NCBI GenBank assembly: GCA_002441055.1
Contig: DJWR01000072.1
Location: forward strand, 25,950-33,670
Length of the DNA: 7,721 nt
Reading direction: 5' to 3'
Origin: Caulobacteraceae bacterium UBA6225
Lineage (GTDB): Bacteria; Pseudomonadota; Alphaproteobacteria; Caulobacterales; Caulobacteraceae
The translations under genes and the position numbers were made by a program. The notes under the pieces are model-generated. The model saw only the letters and a list, made by a program, of their open reading frames with translations, was not told the origin of the DNA and made no database searches. Positions 1 to 6,711 of this stretch are shown one piece after another; positions within the stretch are counted from its first letter, which is position 1, and every line of letters begins with the position of its first letter.

Positions 1-874
1 ATTCGTCCAGCAGGACATGGCCCTCAATGACGATCTCGGCCTCGGCCGGGACCATCAGGGGCACGGTCTTGGCCGCCACCAGCTCGGCCTTGGCGCCGCG
101 CATCAGGCCGGCGAACTGGTATTCCGACAGGGTCTCGGGCACCGGCGTCACCGCCGCCAGGATGGTGCCGGGGTCAGCGCCTAGAATCGCGCAGGCGGGC
201 AGGGCGTCGGGCTTGCCGGCCGCCTTCCAGCGCCGGTGATGCTGGGCGCCCCCCCGGTGGGCCAGCCAGCGCATGATGGTGCGGTCCTTGCCCAGCACCT
301 GCATGCGATAGATGCCGAGATTGTAGTCGTCCTCCCGCTCGGTGGAGGGCCCCTTGGTCACCACCAGGGGCCAGGTGATCAGCGGCGCAGGCTCGCCGGG
401 CCAGCAGGTCTGGATGGGCAGCTTGGTCAGGTCGATCTGGTCGCCGGTCCAGACGATCTCCTGCACCGGCGCCTTCTTCACCGTGGCCGGGCGCATGGCC
501 ATGACGGTCTTGGCCAGCGGCAGCATGTCCAGAGCGTCCTTCAGGCCCCGGGGCGGTTCGGGGCTGCGCAGGAAGGCCAGCAGTTCGCCGACTTCGCGCA
601 GGTCCGCGGCTGTGGTCCGCTCGCGCCCTTCCAGCGTGACCCCCATGGCCACCCGCTTGACCGTGCCAAACAGGTTGACCAGGCAGGGCATGGGCGAGCG
701 CTCGCCATCGGCGCGGATGACGTTCTCAAACAGGACCGCCGGCCCGCCCTGTTTCAGCAGGCGGCGGTGGATTTCGGTCATCTCCAGAACGGTGGAGACG
801 GGCTCCGACACCCGCACCAGTTCGCCGGCGGCTTCCAGCTTGGCGATGAATTCCCGCAGCGACCGATAGGCCAT
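1..874 (-). CDS. ubiD: UbiD-family 4-hydroxy-3-polyprenylbenzoate decarboxylase (N-terminal part, cut by window edge)
   Basis: This gene encodes the prenylated-FMN-dependent decarboxylase that removes the carboxyl group from 4-hydroxy-3-polyprenylbenzoate in ubiquinone synthesis. The 291 codons visible (the family is usually about 490-500 residues) match UbiD closely. They include the NLGIYRMQ segment at residues 185-192, MRWLAHRGGA at 201-210, LGADPGTILAAVTPVPETLSEY at about 231-252, and the AEIVIEG segment at 279-285, whose glutamates lie in the metal/cofactor region. The C-terminal half, including the later catalytic acidic residue, lies outside the window. The ATG at 874 follows a good Shine-Dalgarno, GGGAGG (879-884 on the complementary strand), four bases away. 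A promoter-like site lies at 904-932. The cofactor-making partner ubiX is not in the window. Identification is firm, and the ubiquinone-specific role (rather than another UbiD-family substrate) is supported by the strong similarity to E. coli UbiD and by ubiA nearby. Confidence 0.95.
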   Translation of the reverse strand, partial: MAYRSLREFIAKLEAAGELVRVSEPVSTVLEMTEIHRRLLKQGGPAVLFENVIRADGERSPMPCLVNLFGTVKRVAMGVTLEGRERTTAADLREVGELLAFLRSPEPPRGLKDALDMLPLAKTVMAMRPATVKKAPVQEIVWTGDQIDLTKLPIQTCWPGEPAPLITWPLVVTKGPSTEREDDYNLGIYRMQVLGKDRTIMRWLAHRGGAQHHRRWKAAGKPDALPACAILGADPGTILAAVTPVPETLSEYQFAGLMRGAKAELVAAKTVPLMVPAEAEIVIEGHVLLDE

Positions 875-903
875 GAGCCCTCCCAAGCGTGATCTGATCC
901 CAG

Positions 904-932
904 GACTTAGGGCTGCGGTGGCCCGCTGTCAC
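904..932 (-). promoter_or_regulatory. Predicted promoter of ubiD
   Basis: Read on the minus strand, GTGACAG (926-932), 14 bases, then CCTAAGTC (904-911) fits the Caulobacter-type housekeeping pattern TTGACGS-N10-14-GCTANAWC at 5 of 7 and 6 of 8 positions. Transcription would start near 898, giving a leader of roughly 25 bases that contains the ubiD ribosome-binding site. This is a prediction from pattern match only. Confidence 0.4.
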
Positions 933-935
933 CCT

Positions 936-963
936 TTGCGCCGGGCGGTCTTGCCGCTAAATT
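936..963 (+). promoter_or_regulatory. Predicted promoter of the 75-codon gene, giving a leaderless message
   Basis: TTGCGCC (936-942), 13 bases, then GCTAAATT (956-963) matches the Caulobacter-type promoter pattern, with the -10 element at 7 of 8 positions. The expected start site falls at about 970-972, at or next to the ATG at 972. No Shine-Dalgarno is present before that ATG, so a leaderless transcript is the natural reading. The -35 element is only three bases from the predicted ubiD -35 on the other strand, so the two promoters are back to back. Confidence 0.5.
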
Positions 964-971
964 TCGCCCCC

Positions 972-1199
972 ATGAAGCGCCTCGACCTCGACGACCTGCC
1001 GCCCAAGATCGCCCAGCTGCTCACCAGCCTTGAGGAGGGGGAGGCGCTGGTCCTCGTTCAGGGCGGCGCGGTGGCCGGCCGTCTGCATGGCGGCGCCCCG
1101 CCGGCGCCCGCCGTTGAGGAAGAGCCCGAGCCCTATAACAACCAGCGGGCGGCGGAGATTTTCGAACAGTTCCGCTCGGCCATCGAAGACGAGTTCTAG
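972..1199 (+). CDS. Small acidic protein with Phd/YefM antitoxin-like N-terminus, no toxin partner
   Basis: This gene encodes a 75-residue protein of unknown function. Residues 12-38 (KIAQLLTSLEEGEALVLVQG, then GAVAGRL) follow the pattern of the Phd/YefM DNA-binding fold: a helix, an xxEEGE turn, a beta strand, a Gly, then xxVAxRL. The middle (about 40-53) is rich in Pro, Ala and Glu and looks flexible. The C-terminus (about 54-75, AAEIFEQFRSAIEDEF) should be an amphipathic acidic helix, the place where an antitoxin would bind its toxin. No toxin ORF follows: the next gene is on the opposite strand and ends 23 bp away. The frame stays open upstream to 873, but that would overlap the start of ubiD, and the ATG at 972 sits right under a good promoter match. 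It could be an orphan antitoxin-like regulator or a lineage-specific small protein. The gene is probably real; the function is uncertain. Confidence 0.7.
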   Translation: MKRLDLDDLPPKIAQLLTSLEEGEALVLVQGGAVAGRLHGGAPPAPAVEEEPEPYNNQRAAEIFEQFRSAIEDEF

Positions 1200-1222
1200 A
1201 CCAAGGGCTGCGACCTCAAGGC

Positions 1223-2998
1223 TCAGTAGGCCAGCGCCACCCCGTCCTTGCGCATCTCGGTGGCCGCGGCATAGCGCCCGGGCCAGCGCTCGATGGCCTG
1301 ATAGCCGCCAAAGCTGCCGTCGCTCTCGCCGATCTTCCAGCCCAGATCGACCAGGGCCTTGCGGGTGGCCGCCGGCACGCCGCTTTCCAGATGTAACAGG
1401 CCGGTCCCCGGGATGACCTCGCCGGTGGGCTCGGTTCCGCCCCCATGGCGCCAGCGGGGGCTGTCGCCGGCCTCCTGCAGGGACAGGTCGAAGTCGACCA
1501 TGTTGGAGATGATCTGAGCCTGCCCCTGGGGCTGCATGTCGCCGCCCATGACGCCGAAGGAGAGCGACGGCGCGCCGTCCTTCACCGCAAAGCCCGGGAT
1601 GATGGTCTGGAAGGGCCGCTTGGCCGGCGCATAGACGTTCGGATGGCCGTCGGTCAGGGCGAACATCTCGCCGCGGTTCTGCAGCATGAAGCCCAGGTCG
1701 TCCGGCGACAGGCCCGACCCCATCCCGCGATAGTTGGACTGGATGATGGAGACCATCATGCCGTCCTTGTCGGCGACGGTGAAATAGGTGGTGTCGCCCC
1801 GGGTCGGCGCCTGGCCGGTATAGACGGGCTGCAGGATGGCGTTCGGGCGGATCTGCCGGGCCCGTTCGGCGGCGTAGTCCTTGGAAATCAGCCATTCGGC
1901 TGGCACGTCATAGAAGGACGGGTCGGCGTAGTAGCGGGCGCGGTCCTCGAAGGCGAGCCGCTTGGCCTCGACCCCATGGTGGATGGCGGCGGCGGACTGG
2001 AAGCCCATGCCGCGGATGTCAAACCGCTCCATGATGTTGAGGGTCTGCAAGGTGGCCAGGCCCTGGCTGTTGGGGCCCAGGCTGTAAACGTCCACCCCGC
2101 GATAGGGGCTGGAATAGGCCTTGGTCCACTCTGTGCGATGGGCCGCCAGGTCTGCCCTCGTCATCCAGCCGCCGATCCGCTCGAAATAGCGCTCGATGAT
2201 CTCGGCGATCTCGCCCTCATAGAAGGCGTCGCGGCCCCCCTCGGCGATCAGGCCGTAGGTGCGGGCGAGCGCCGGGTTCTTGAAGATTTCGCCCTCGCGC
2301 GGCGTCTTGCCGTCCGGCGCCCAGACGGCCTTGAAGTTATCGACCTCCTCGATGCCCAGCTTGCCGCCGGTGAAGTTGGCGTAGCTGCGCTGCAGATAGT
2401 AGGCGACGTTCTGGCTCACCGGCGCACCTTCGCTGGCGTGGGCGATGGCCGGGGCGAACAGGTCCTTCCAGGGCAGCTTGCCGTAGCGCCCATGCAGGGT
2501 CCACCAGGCGTCCACCGTCCCAGGCACGCTGACGGCGATGGCGCCGTGTGAGGGGATGAGGCCGTTCCTGGCTCGGGCGCGCACCGTCTCCAGGGACAGG
2601 CCCCTCGGGCTGCGGCCTGAGCCGTTCAGCCCCACGACCTGCTTGGTTTTCGGGTCCCACAACATGACGAAGCAGTCGCCGCCGATGCCGCAGGCGATGG
2701 GTTCAGCATAGCCCAGCACCGCATTGGCCGCGATGGCGGCGTCTACCGCCGATCCGCCGGTCCGCAGGATGTCGATGGCCGCCAGCGTCGCCAGCGGGTG
2801 GGCGGTGGCCGCCGCCCCATGGAGCCCCCAGGCGGCGCTACGGCTGGCGAAGGTCGCCCCGTCAATACGGTCGCCGGGACCCACGTCGGGCCGGTCGCGG
2901 TTGGGGGTCTCGCCCCTTGTCTGCCCCTGGGCGGCGCCGGCCATCAGCGCGCCGGGAAGAGCGGCGGGCAGGGCGGCCAGGAAGGTGCGGCGACGCAT
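1223..2998 (-). CDS. ggt: Gamma-glutamyltransferase family protein (YwrD-like), Tat-exported
   Basis: This gene encodes a 591-residue Ntn-hydrolase that should cleave itself and act on gamma-glutamyl compounds such as glutathione, probably in the periplasm. The N-terminus, MRRRTFLAALPAALPGALMA, is a twin-arginine signal, with cleavage likely around residues 22-25. The large-subunit part includes GGSAVDAAIAAN (about 81-92) and GSGRSP (about 126-131), whose Arg fits the substrate-carboxylate Arg. The processing and catalytic Thr is T403 in GDTTYFTV. The small subunit carries the LQNRG segment (about 439-443) and the GGDMQPQGQAQ segment (about 485-495), where classical enzymes have a PGGSxI motif. 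These last two segments are typical of the YwrD-like branch rather than E. coli Ggt, so substrate preference may differ. I chose the ATG at 2998 because it follows GGAG by seven bases and starts exactly at the Tat signal. A GTG at 3034 adds 12 residues but has no ribosome-binding site and overlaps a TATAGT element (3033-3038, minus). Confidence 0.92.
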   Translation of the reverse strand: MRRRTFLAALPAALPGALMAGAAQGQTRGETPNRDRPDVGPGDRIDGATFASRSAAWGLHGAAATAHPLATLAAIDILRTGGSAVDAAIAANAVLGYAEPIACGIGGDCFVMLWDPKTKQVVGLNGSGRSPRGLSLETVRARARNGLIPSHGAIAVSVPGTVDAWWTLHGRYGKLPWKDLFAPAIAHASEGAPVSQNVAYYLQRSYANFTGGKLGIEEVDNFKAVWAPDGKTPREGEIFKNPALARTYGLIAEGGRDAFYEGEIAEIIERYFERIGGWMTRADLAAHRTEWTKAYSSPYRGVDVYSLGPNSQGLATLQTLNIMERFDIRGMGFQSAAAIHHGVEAKRLAFEDRARYYADPSFYDVPAEWLISKDYAAERARQIRPNAILQPVYTGQAPTRGDTTYFTVADKDGMMVSIIQSNYRGMGSGLSPDDLGFMLQNRGEMFALTDGHPNVYAPAKRPFQTIIPGFAVKDGAPSLSFGVMGGDMQPQGQAQIISNMVDFDLSLQEAGDSPRWRHGGGTEPTGEVIPGTGLLHLESGVPAATRKALVDLGWKIGESDGSFGGYQAIERWPGRYAAATEMRKDGVALAY

Positions 2999-3077
2999 GG
3001 GCGGGCTCCAGATCAGATGTAACAGCGCCGTCACTATAGGCAGAGGTCTGCGGCGCTGGCGACCAGTCGGCGCCGGC

Positions 3078-3740
3078 TCAGCTCGGCAAGCTCCACACCG
3101 CCGTCTTCTTGACCTCCTGGTCCTCCAGCTCTCGCGTCGTGGCGACCTGGTATTCGGCGAGTTTGACCAGGCCTTCGCGGGGGAAGTAGCTGCGGCCGGG
3201 GTCGCCGATCAGCACCGTGGCGCCGGCCGCCTTGGCCGCTCCCAGCCAGGCCATGACCCGGGCGGCGAGGGGCTTTTCGTAGCAGATGTCGCCCGCGAGG
3301 ATGACGTCCGCCGGCGGAGACGGGGCCTCCAGCAGGTCGGCGCTGGTAAAGTCGCAGGCCACGCCATTGGCGGGGGCGTTCAGGGCGAGCGCCGCGCCAC
3401 AATAGGCGTCGATGTCGGCGGCCAGCACATGGGCTGCGCCGGCTCTGGCCGCGGCGATGGCGACTATCCCTGAGCCTGTGGCGAAGTCGATCACCCGTTT
3501 GCCGGCGACGATTTCGGGATTGTCGAGAATATAGCGGGCCAGAGCCTGACCGCCGGCCCAGGCGAAGGCCCAGAAGGGCGGCGGCAGGCCGATCTCCTCC
3601 AGGGCCTCTTCGGTCAATTGCCAGATCGGCATGACCGCATCGGCCAGATACAGGACGAGCTCAGGGGTGTGGGGCGGCGCCTGTTGGCGAGTATTGGCCA
3701 GGATGAAGGCGCGGCGGCCCTCCGGGGTCTGCTCGATCAC
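3078..3740 (-). CDS. ETF-beta lysine methyltransferase homologue (METTL20-like)
   Basis: This gene encodes a 220-residue class I SAM-dependent methyltransferase. It resembles the METTL20/ETFBKMT family, which methylates lysines of the electron transfer flavoprotein beta subunit next to its docking loop. Visible signatures are FWAFAWAGGQALARYILDNP (residues 56-75), SAM motif I VIDFATGSG (83-91), the acidic DID (109-111), the GDICYE motif (150-155, matching GDMFYD of the human enzyme), LIGDPGR (177-183), and a C-terminal TAVWSLP strand. These line up in order with human ETFBKMT. The GTG at 3740 is chosen as start because AGGAG lies six bases upstream; a GTG at 3755 would add five residues with no clear ribosome-binding site. 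The gene lies 66 bp after the desaturase, in the same direction. No etf genes are in the window. Automatic annotation often calls such proteins ribosomal L11 or generic methyltransferases. The family is fairly sure; the substrate is inferred. Confidence 0.85.
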   Translation of the reverse strand: MIEQTPEGRRAFILANTRQQAPPHTPELVLYLADAVMPIWQLTEEALEEIGLPPPFWAFAWAGGQALARYILDNPEIVAGKRVIDFATGSGIVAIAAARAGAAHVLAADIDAYCGAALALNAPANGVACDFTSADLLEAPSPPADVILAGDICYEKPLAARVMAWLGAAKAAGATVLIGDPGRSYFPREGLVKLAEYQVATTRELEDQEVKKTAVWSLPS

Positions 3741-3754
3741 GCCGCTCTCCTGCA

Positions 3755-3799
3755 CCTTGCGCCGATGGCGAGTGGCGAAGAACCGGGCTCAACGCAAGG
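3755..3799. repeat. 7-bp inverted repeat between desaturase and methyltransferase genes
   Basis: CCTTGCG (3755-3761) and CGCAAGG (3793-3799) are perfect inverted copies with a 31-base loop, filling most of the 66-bp gap before the methyltransferase start. There is no T-run, so it is not an obvious terminator. It could form a weak RNA hairpin or be chance. Confidence 0.25.
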
Positions 3800-3806
3800 G
3801 GAATGA

Positions 3807-4757
3807 TCAGGCTGGCGCCAGCGTGGCCGGCGGCGGCTTGGAGGCGGCCATCCGCAGGACCTCCAGATAGCTGCCGCGGATCTCCATTTGCGGCCCCAGC
3901 CCCTTGGCCAGCAGCAGGCGGTGGGCCCGGGGCAGGTTGTAGCAGGGCAGGTGCATGAAGATGTGGTGCTCGCAGTGATAGTTCACCCAGTAGGGGGCGA
4001 TCAGGGCGCGCTCCAGCGGGCCGGCATAGGTGGTGCGGGCGCATCGGAAGGGGTCGCGTTCGTCCCGGGCCACGCAGGCGTGCTCAGCGATGTTCCGCAG
4101 CCGGGTGATCATCTGCATCCAGGTGGCCTGGGGCAGCAGCCACAGGACAAACCAGGCCCACCAGAGGCCAAACGGCAGGGTGAGGGCGATGGTCATGGCG
4201 GCGCCGATCAGCATGCGGCGCTTGCGGACGATCTCGCCCTTTAGGATTGGCCACAGGGGCTCGCCGGCCTTGCGAGCCGCCAGCTGGCTGCGCACGAGGC
4301 CGAAGCGCTGCTTGAACCAGGTCTGGCCGGTCAGGTCGCGGACGATCTTGCGGCGCAGAGAGGTGGGCGTGATGGGGAAGGGCGCCGAGAGGACGAGGTC
4401 GGGATCCTCAGCTTGCTGGACGAACTTGTGATGGGTCAGGTGATAGGGGCGATAGCGGTGCAGGCCCCCGGTGGTCAGGTGCTCGCCGGCCCAGTCATTG
4501 ATCTTGAGGTTGCGATGCAGAGCGCCATGGGCGGCGTCGTGCATCAGGACAGCGAGGCCCAGCTGACGTCCGCCGATGATCATGATGGCCAGCGGCAGGG
4601 TCAGCGGCCAGATCACCGCCATGGCGGCGGCGGCGAGGATCACCCCCCAGGCGTGGGCGATGAGCGCCAAGCCCTTCCAGTTCGACCGGTTGGACAGGCT
4701 CGCCCATTCCTGGGCGCTGAACAGGGTCTTGGGATCTATGCGCGGGGCCACGGCCAT
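3807..4757 (-). CDS. Membrane fatty acid desaturase
   Basis: This gene encodes a 316-residue integral membrane di-iron desaturase, which would introduce a double bond into an acyl chain using oxygen and an electron donor. The three histidine boxes are intact: HDAAH (residues 73-77), HLTHH (106-110) and HCEHH (261-265), with a further conserved His in RNIAEHA (221-227). Hydrophobic segments lie at about 30-70 and 183-212. The stretch YRPYHLTHH, then QQAEDPDL, then SLRRKIVRDLTGQT resembles the branch that includes the rhizobitoxine desaturase RtxC and many uncharacterised proteobacterial desaturases. The exact substrate cannot be read from sequence. The ATG at 4757 has no obvious Shine-Dalgarno, so it may depend on coupling or reinitiation from the regulator gene ending 48 bp upstream, or the true start may differ slightly. 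The upstream XRE regulator in the same direction suggests shared control. Confidence 0.9.
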   Translation of the reverse strand: MAVAPRIDPKTLFSAQEWASLSNRSNWKGLALIAHAWGVILAAAAMAVIWPLTLPLAIMIIGGRQLGLAVLMHDAAHGALHRNLKINDWAGEHLTTGGLHRYRPYHLTHHKFVQQAEDPDLVLSAPFPITPTSLRRKIVRDLTGQTWFKQRFGLVRSQLAARKAGEPLWPILKGEIVRKRRMLIGAAMTIALTLPFGLWWAWFVLWLLPQATWMQMITRLRNIAEHACVARDERDPFRCARTTYAGPLERALIAPYWVNYHCEHHIFMHLPCYNLPRAHRLLLAKGLGPQMEIRGSYLEVLRMAASKPPPATLAPA

Positions 4758-4805
4758 GGGCGCAGTCTGCCATGGTTTTTGACGCGCCGGTAGAATGACC
4801 CAGCG

Positions 4806-5627
4806 TCAGGCCAGGACCGCTCCAGCAGCCAGCTGGCGCAGGACCTGCTCGCTGGCGGCGTCGGCGGGATAGAAGAACTCGATCCGCAGGTCGTCGGCCG
4901 CGGTGTCGGCGGGGGCGCCGAACCTCGCCACCGTCGAGACCAGATCCAGCCTCAGGCCCTCGCCCCGGATCTGCAGGATCAGGGCGGCGTTGGGGGCCGC
5001 GTGAACATGGGCGCCCTCGGCCCCCTGCGCCTTCAGGGCCGAAACCGTAGCGTCCAGCTCCGCGCGCATGGGACCGGGCGGGGCCCGCCAGGCCTCAGCC
5101 TCGGCCAGGGTCAGGAAGTGGGCGACCAGCTGCCCCCAATTGGCCACCGCCCCGCGGAAGGTCGGGCTCTCGCAGGCGGCCCGGATCAGGCTGACCTTGG
5201 GGTCGAGGCCGTCCTCGCTGAGCATGGAGCCAAACAGCAGGGCTGCAGATGCGTTGGCCTCCAGCGGTCGCCAGGCGCGATCCACGGCGAAGGCCGGAAA
5301 GGGCTCATGGGCCGACAGGGCCAGCTGGGTCACGCGACGGACCATGGCTGCGGCCTCATCGGTATAGGCGCTCTCCCCATGGGCCGGGGCGAAGCCTGCG
5401 GCCAGCAGCAGGGCGTTCACATCCTGCAGGGCCAGATCGAGCGCCAGAGCCAGCCGTCCGACCATCTCGCGCGAAGGTCGCGTGCGGCCGGTCTCGAGGA
5501 AGGAGATATGGCGCTGGGAGACCTGGGCGGCCAGGGCGAGCCCCAGTTGCGAGAGGCCCCGCTGACGCCGCAGGCGCGCGATCATGGCGGGAAAATCGGC
5601 CAAGGACTGGACGGCGACGAGGGCCAT
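4806..5627 (-). CDS. XRE-family regulator with MmyB-like ligand-binding domain
   Basis: This gene encodes a 273-residue transcription factor. Residues about 17-70 form a Cro/C1-type helix-turn-helix, recognisable from RRQRGLSQLGLA, VSQRHISFLETGRTRPS and the following helix. From about residue 90 to the end it matches the MmyB-like ligand-binding domain, with VRRVTQLALSAHEPFPAFAVDRAWRPLEAN spread over 96-125 and the C-terminal block LRLDLVSTVARFGAP (225-239) and DDLRIEFFYPAD (245-256). Length is normal for the family. The MmyB-like domain has a PAS-like fold, and I recall a fatty acid bound in one crystal structure; the ligand here is unknown. The start has GGAG five bases upstream. A predicted promoter and a perfect palindrome lie just upstream, so autoregulation is likely. 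The desaturase follows 48 bp downstream and is a plausible target. Confidence 0.92.
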   Translation of the reverse strand: MALVAVQSLADFPAMIARLRRQRGLSQLGLALAAQVSQRHISFLETGRTRPSREMVGRLALALDLALQDVNALLLAAGFAPAHGESAYTDEAAAMVRRVTQLALSAHEPFPAFAVDRAWRPLEANASAALLFGSMLSEDGLDPKVSLIRAACESPTFRGAVANWGQLVAHFLTLAEAEAWRAPPGPMRAELDATVSALKAQGAEGAHVHAAPNAALILQIRGEGLRLDLVSTVARFGAPADTAADDLRIEFFYPADAASEQVLRQLAAGAVLA

Positions 5628-5659
5628 GCGATCTCCAGGAGGTGTCGGGCCCTCATCCT

Positions 5660-5683
5660 GTCTGAGCCGACCACCCCCCTCAA
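5660..5683 (-). promoter_or_regulatory. Predicted promoter of the XRE/MmyB regulator
   Basis: On the minus strand TTGAGG (5678-5683), 10 bases, then GCTCAGAC (5660-5667) matches the Caulobacter-type promoter pattern at 5 of 6 and 6 of 8 positions. It sits about 32 bases upstream of the regulator's start codon and overlaps the palindrome at 5683-5699 by one base. Confidence 0.4.
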
Positions 5684-5699
5684 TGACCTGTCAGGTCAT
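5683..5699. promoter_or_regulatory. Perfect 17-bp palindrome, candidate operator
   Basis: ATGACCTGTCAGGTCAT consists of two perfect 8-base arms around a single central T. It lies in the 78-bp gap between ubiA and the regulator gene and abuts the predicted -35 box of the regulator, which is where an autoregulatory or activator site would be expected. As RNA it could also fold into a 7-bp stem with a three-base loop, but no T-run follows in the direction of ubiA transcription, so an operator is the better reading. Confidence 0.6.
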
Positions 5700-5705
5700 A
5701 GGCGC

Positions 5706-6638
5706 TTAGAACAGACCCTGAGGGCCGCCCCAGGCGCCGGCCACCAGGGCCAGGACAAGGGCCAGTCCGGCCAGGGCGTTTGACTTGAACAGCCGCAGGG
5801 CGCCTGCGGGGTCCTCCAGCCGCACCTGGGCCGCCTGCCGCGACAGGTGCAGGCCAAACAGGGCGGCGGGGGGCAGGAAGAGGGGGCCAAGTCCGCCTGT
5901 CCAGGCCGCCGCCAGGGCCGCCACAAAGGCCAGGATATAGAAGACCAGCACCGCCTTGGGCGTGGCGTCCCCCAGCCGGCGGACCGAGGACTTCACCCCG
6001 GCGAGCGCGTCGTCCTCCAGATCCTGGATGGCGTAGATGGTGTCGTAGCCCAGCGTCCAGAAGAAGCCCGCGGCGTACAACAACAGGGCTGGCCACTGCA
6101 GGCCTCCGGTCACTGCGGCGAAGCCCAGCAGGGCGCCCCAGTTGAAGGTGAGGCCCAACCAGGCCTGGGGCCACCAGGTGATCCGTTTCATGAACGGATA
6201 GGCCGCCACCAGGGCCAGGGAGCCCACGCCGAGCGCGATAGCGAATGGCGGCATGGCGAGCAGGATGGCCAGGGAGATCAGGCAGCAGCCGATGACAAAG
6301 GCCCAGGCCTGCCGCACGGTGATCTGGCCCGACGGGATGGGACGTCCGGCGGTCCGGGAGACCTTGGCGTCGAAATCTCGATCGACAATGTCGTTATAGG
6401 CGCAGCCCGCCGCCCGCATCAGGGCCGCGCCGACGAAGAAGGCGATCAGCCAGCGCCAATCCGGCAGCTTGCCTTCCATGGCGCCGGCCAGCGCAATCCC
6501 CTGCCAGCCGGGCAGCATCAGCAGCCAGATTCCGGTGGGCCGGTCGAAGCGACCGAGCTTCAACCAGGGTTGCAGGGCGGGTGGCGCGTGGCGGTCCACC
6601 CAGTTGGCGGGGGCGGCATCGGGCAAGGGGGCGATCAT
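5706..6638 (-). CDS. ubiA: 4-hydroxybenzoate polyprenyltransferase UbiA
   Basis: This gene encodes a 310-residue membrane prenyltransferase that attaches the polyprenyl tail to 4-hydroxybenzoate, the first committed step of ubiquinone synthesis. Both Mg/diphosphate-binding motifs are present: NDIVDRDFD (residues 82-90) and YAIQDLEDD (202-210). The substrate-side segments KLGRFDRPTG (27-36) and SRTAGRPIPSG (94-104) are also typical, and about eight or nine hydrophobic segments follow in the usual order. The frame continues upstream to a TTG at 6704, but the ATG at 6638 has a strong AGGAGG at 6645-6650 with six bases spacing, so it is the start. Its product's substrate chain continues to UbiD, encoded at the other end of this window. 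A divergent promoter region separates it from the ABC exporter leader. Confidence 0.96.
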   Translation of the reverse strand: MIAPLPDAAPANWVDRHAPPALQPWLKLGRFDRPTGIWLLMLPGWQGIALAGAMEGKLPDWRWLIAFFVGAALMRAAGCAYNDIVDRDFDAKVSRTAGRPIPSGQITVRQAWAFVIGCCLISLAILLAMPPFAIALGVGSLALVAAYPFMKRITWWPQAWLGLTFNWGALLGFAAVTGGLQWPALLLYAAGFFWTLGYDTIYAIQDLEDDALAGVKSSVRRLGDATPKAVLVFYILAFVAALAAAWTGGLGPLFLPPAALFGLHLSRQAAQVRLEDPAGALRLFKSNALAGLALVLALVAGAWGGPQGLF

Positions 6639-6675
6639 GCCCCTCCTCCTACCAGATCGTGTCTTCGGCGCCTCA

Positions 6676-6704
6676 GTGAAAGCGGTTGGCAAAACGATGT
6701 TCAA
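6676..6704 (-). promoter_or_regulatory. Possible promoter of ubiA
   Basis: On the minus strand TTGAACA (6698-6704), 14 bases, then GCTTTCAC (6676-6683) partly fits the Caulobacter-type pattern (4 of 7 and 6 of 8). It lies about 38 bases upstream of the ubiA start in a locally AT-richer patch, back to back with the promoter of the leader ORF at 6712-6740. Match quality is modest. Confidence 0.3.
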
Positions 6705-6711
6705 CGCGCGG

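Noticed and set aside
236..892. 218-codon plus-strand open frame opposite ubiD
   Set aside because: Antisense shadow of a strongly supported UbiD reading frame; repetitive Gln/Gly/His-rich peptide without family features.
1445..2551. 368-codon plus-strand open frame opposite the gamma-glutamyltransferase gene
   Set aside because: It lies wholly antisense to a gene with clear catalytic motifs; its peptide is a Gly/Ala/Val/Asp-rich shadow typical of high-GC coding DNA, with no recognisable domain.
2999..3034. Extended GTG start for the gamma-glutamyltransferase
   Set aside because: It would put 12 residues before the twin-arginine signal and has no ribosome-binding site, whereas the ATG at 2998 has GGAG at good spacing.
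3807..4757. Beta-carotene ketolase/hydroxylase (CrtW/CrtZ) for the desaturase
   Set aside because: His-box spacing and the QQAEDPDL and SLRRKIVRDLTGQT segments fit the fatty acid desaturase branch, and no carotenoid genes are nearby.
6639..6704. Extended TTG start for UbiA
   Set aside because: The ATG at 6638 has a near-perfect AGGAGG; the extra 22 residues are not typical of UbiA and the TTG overlaps a predicted promoter.
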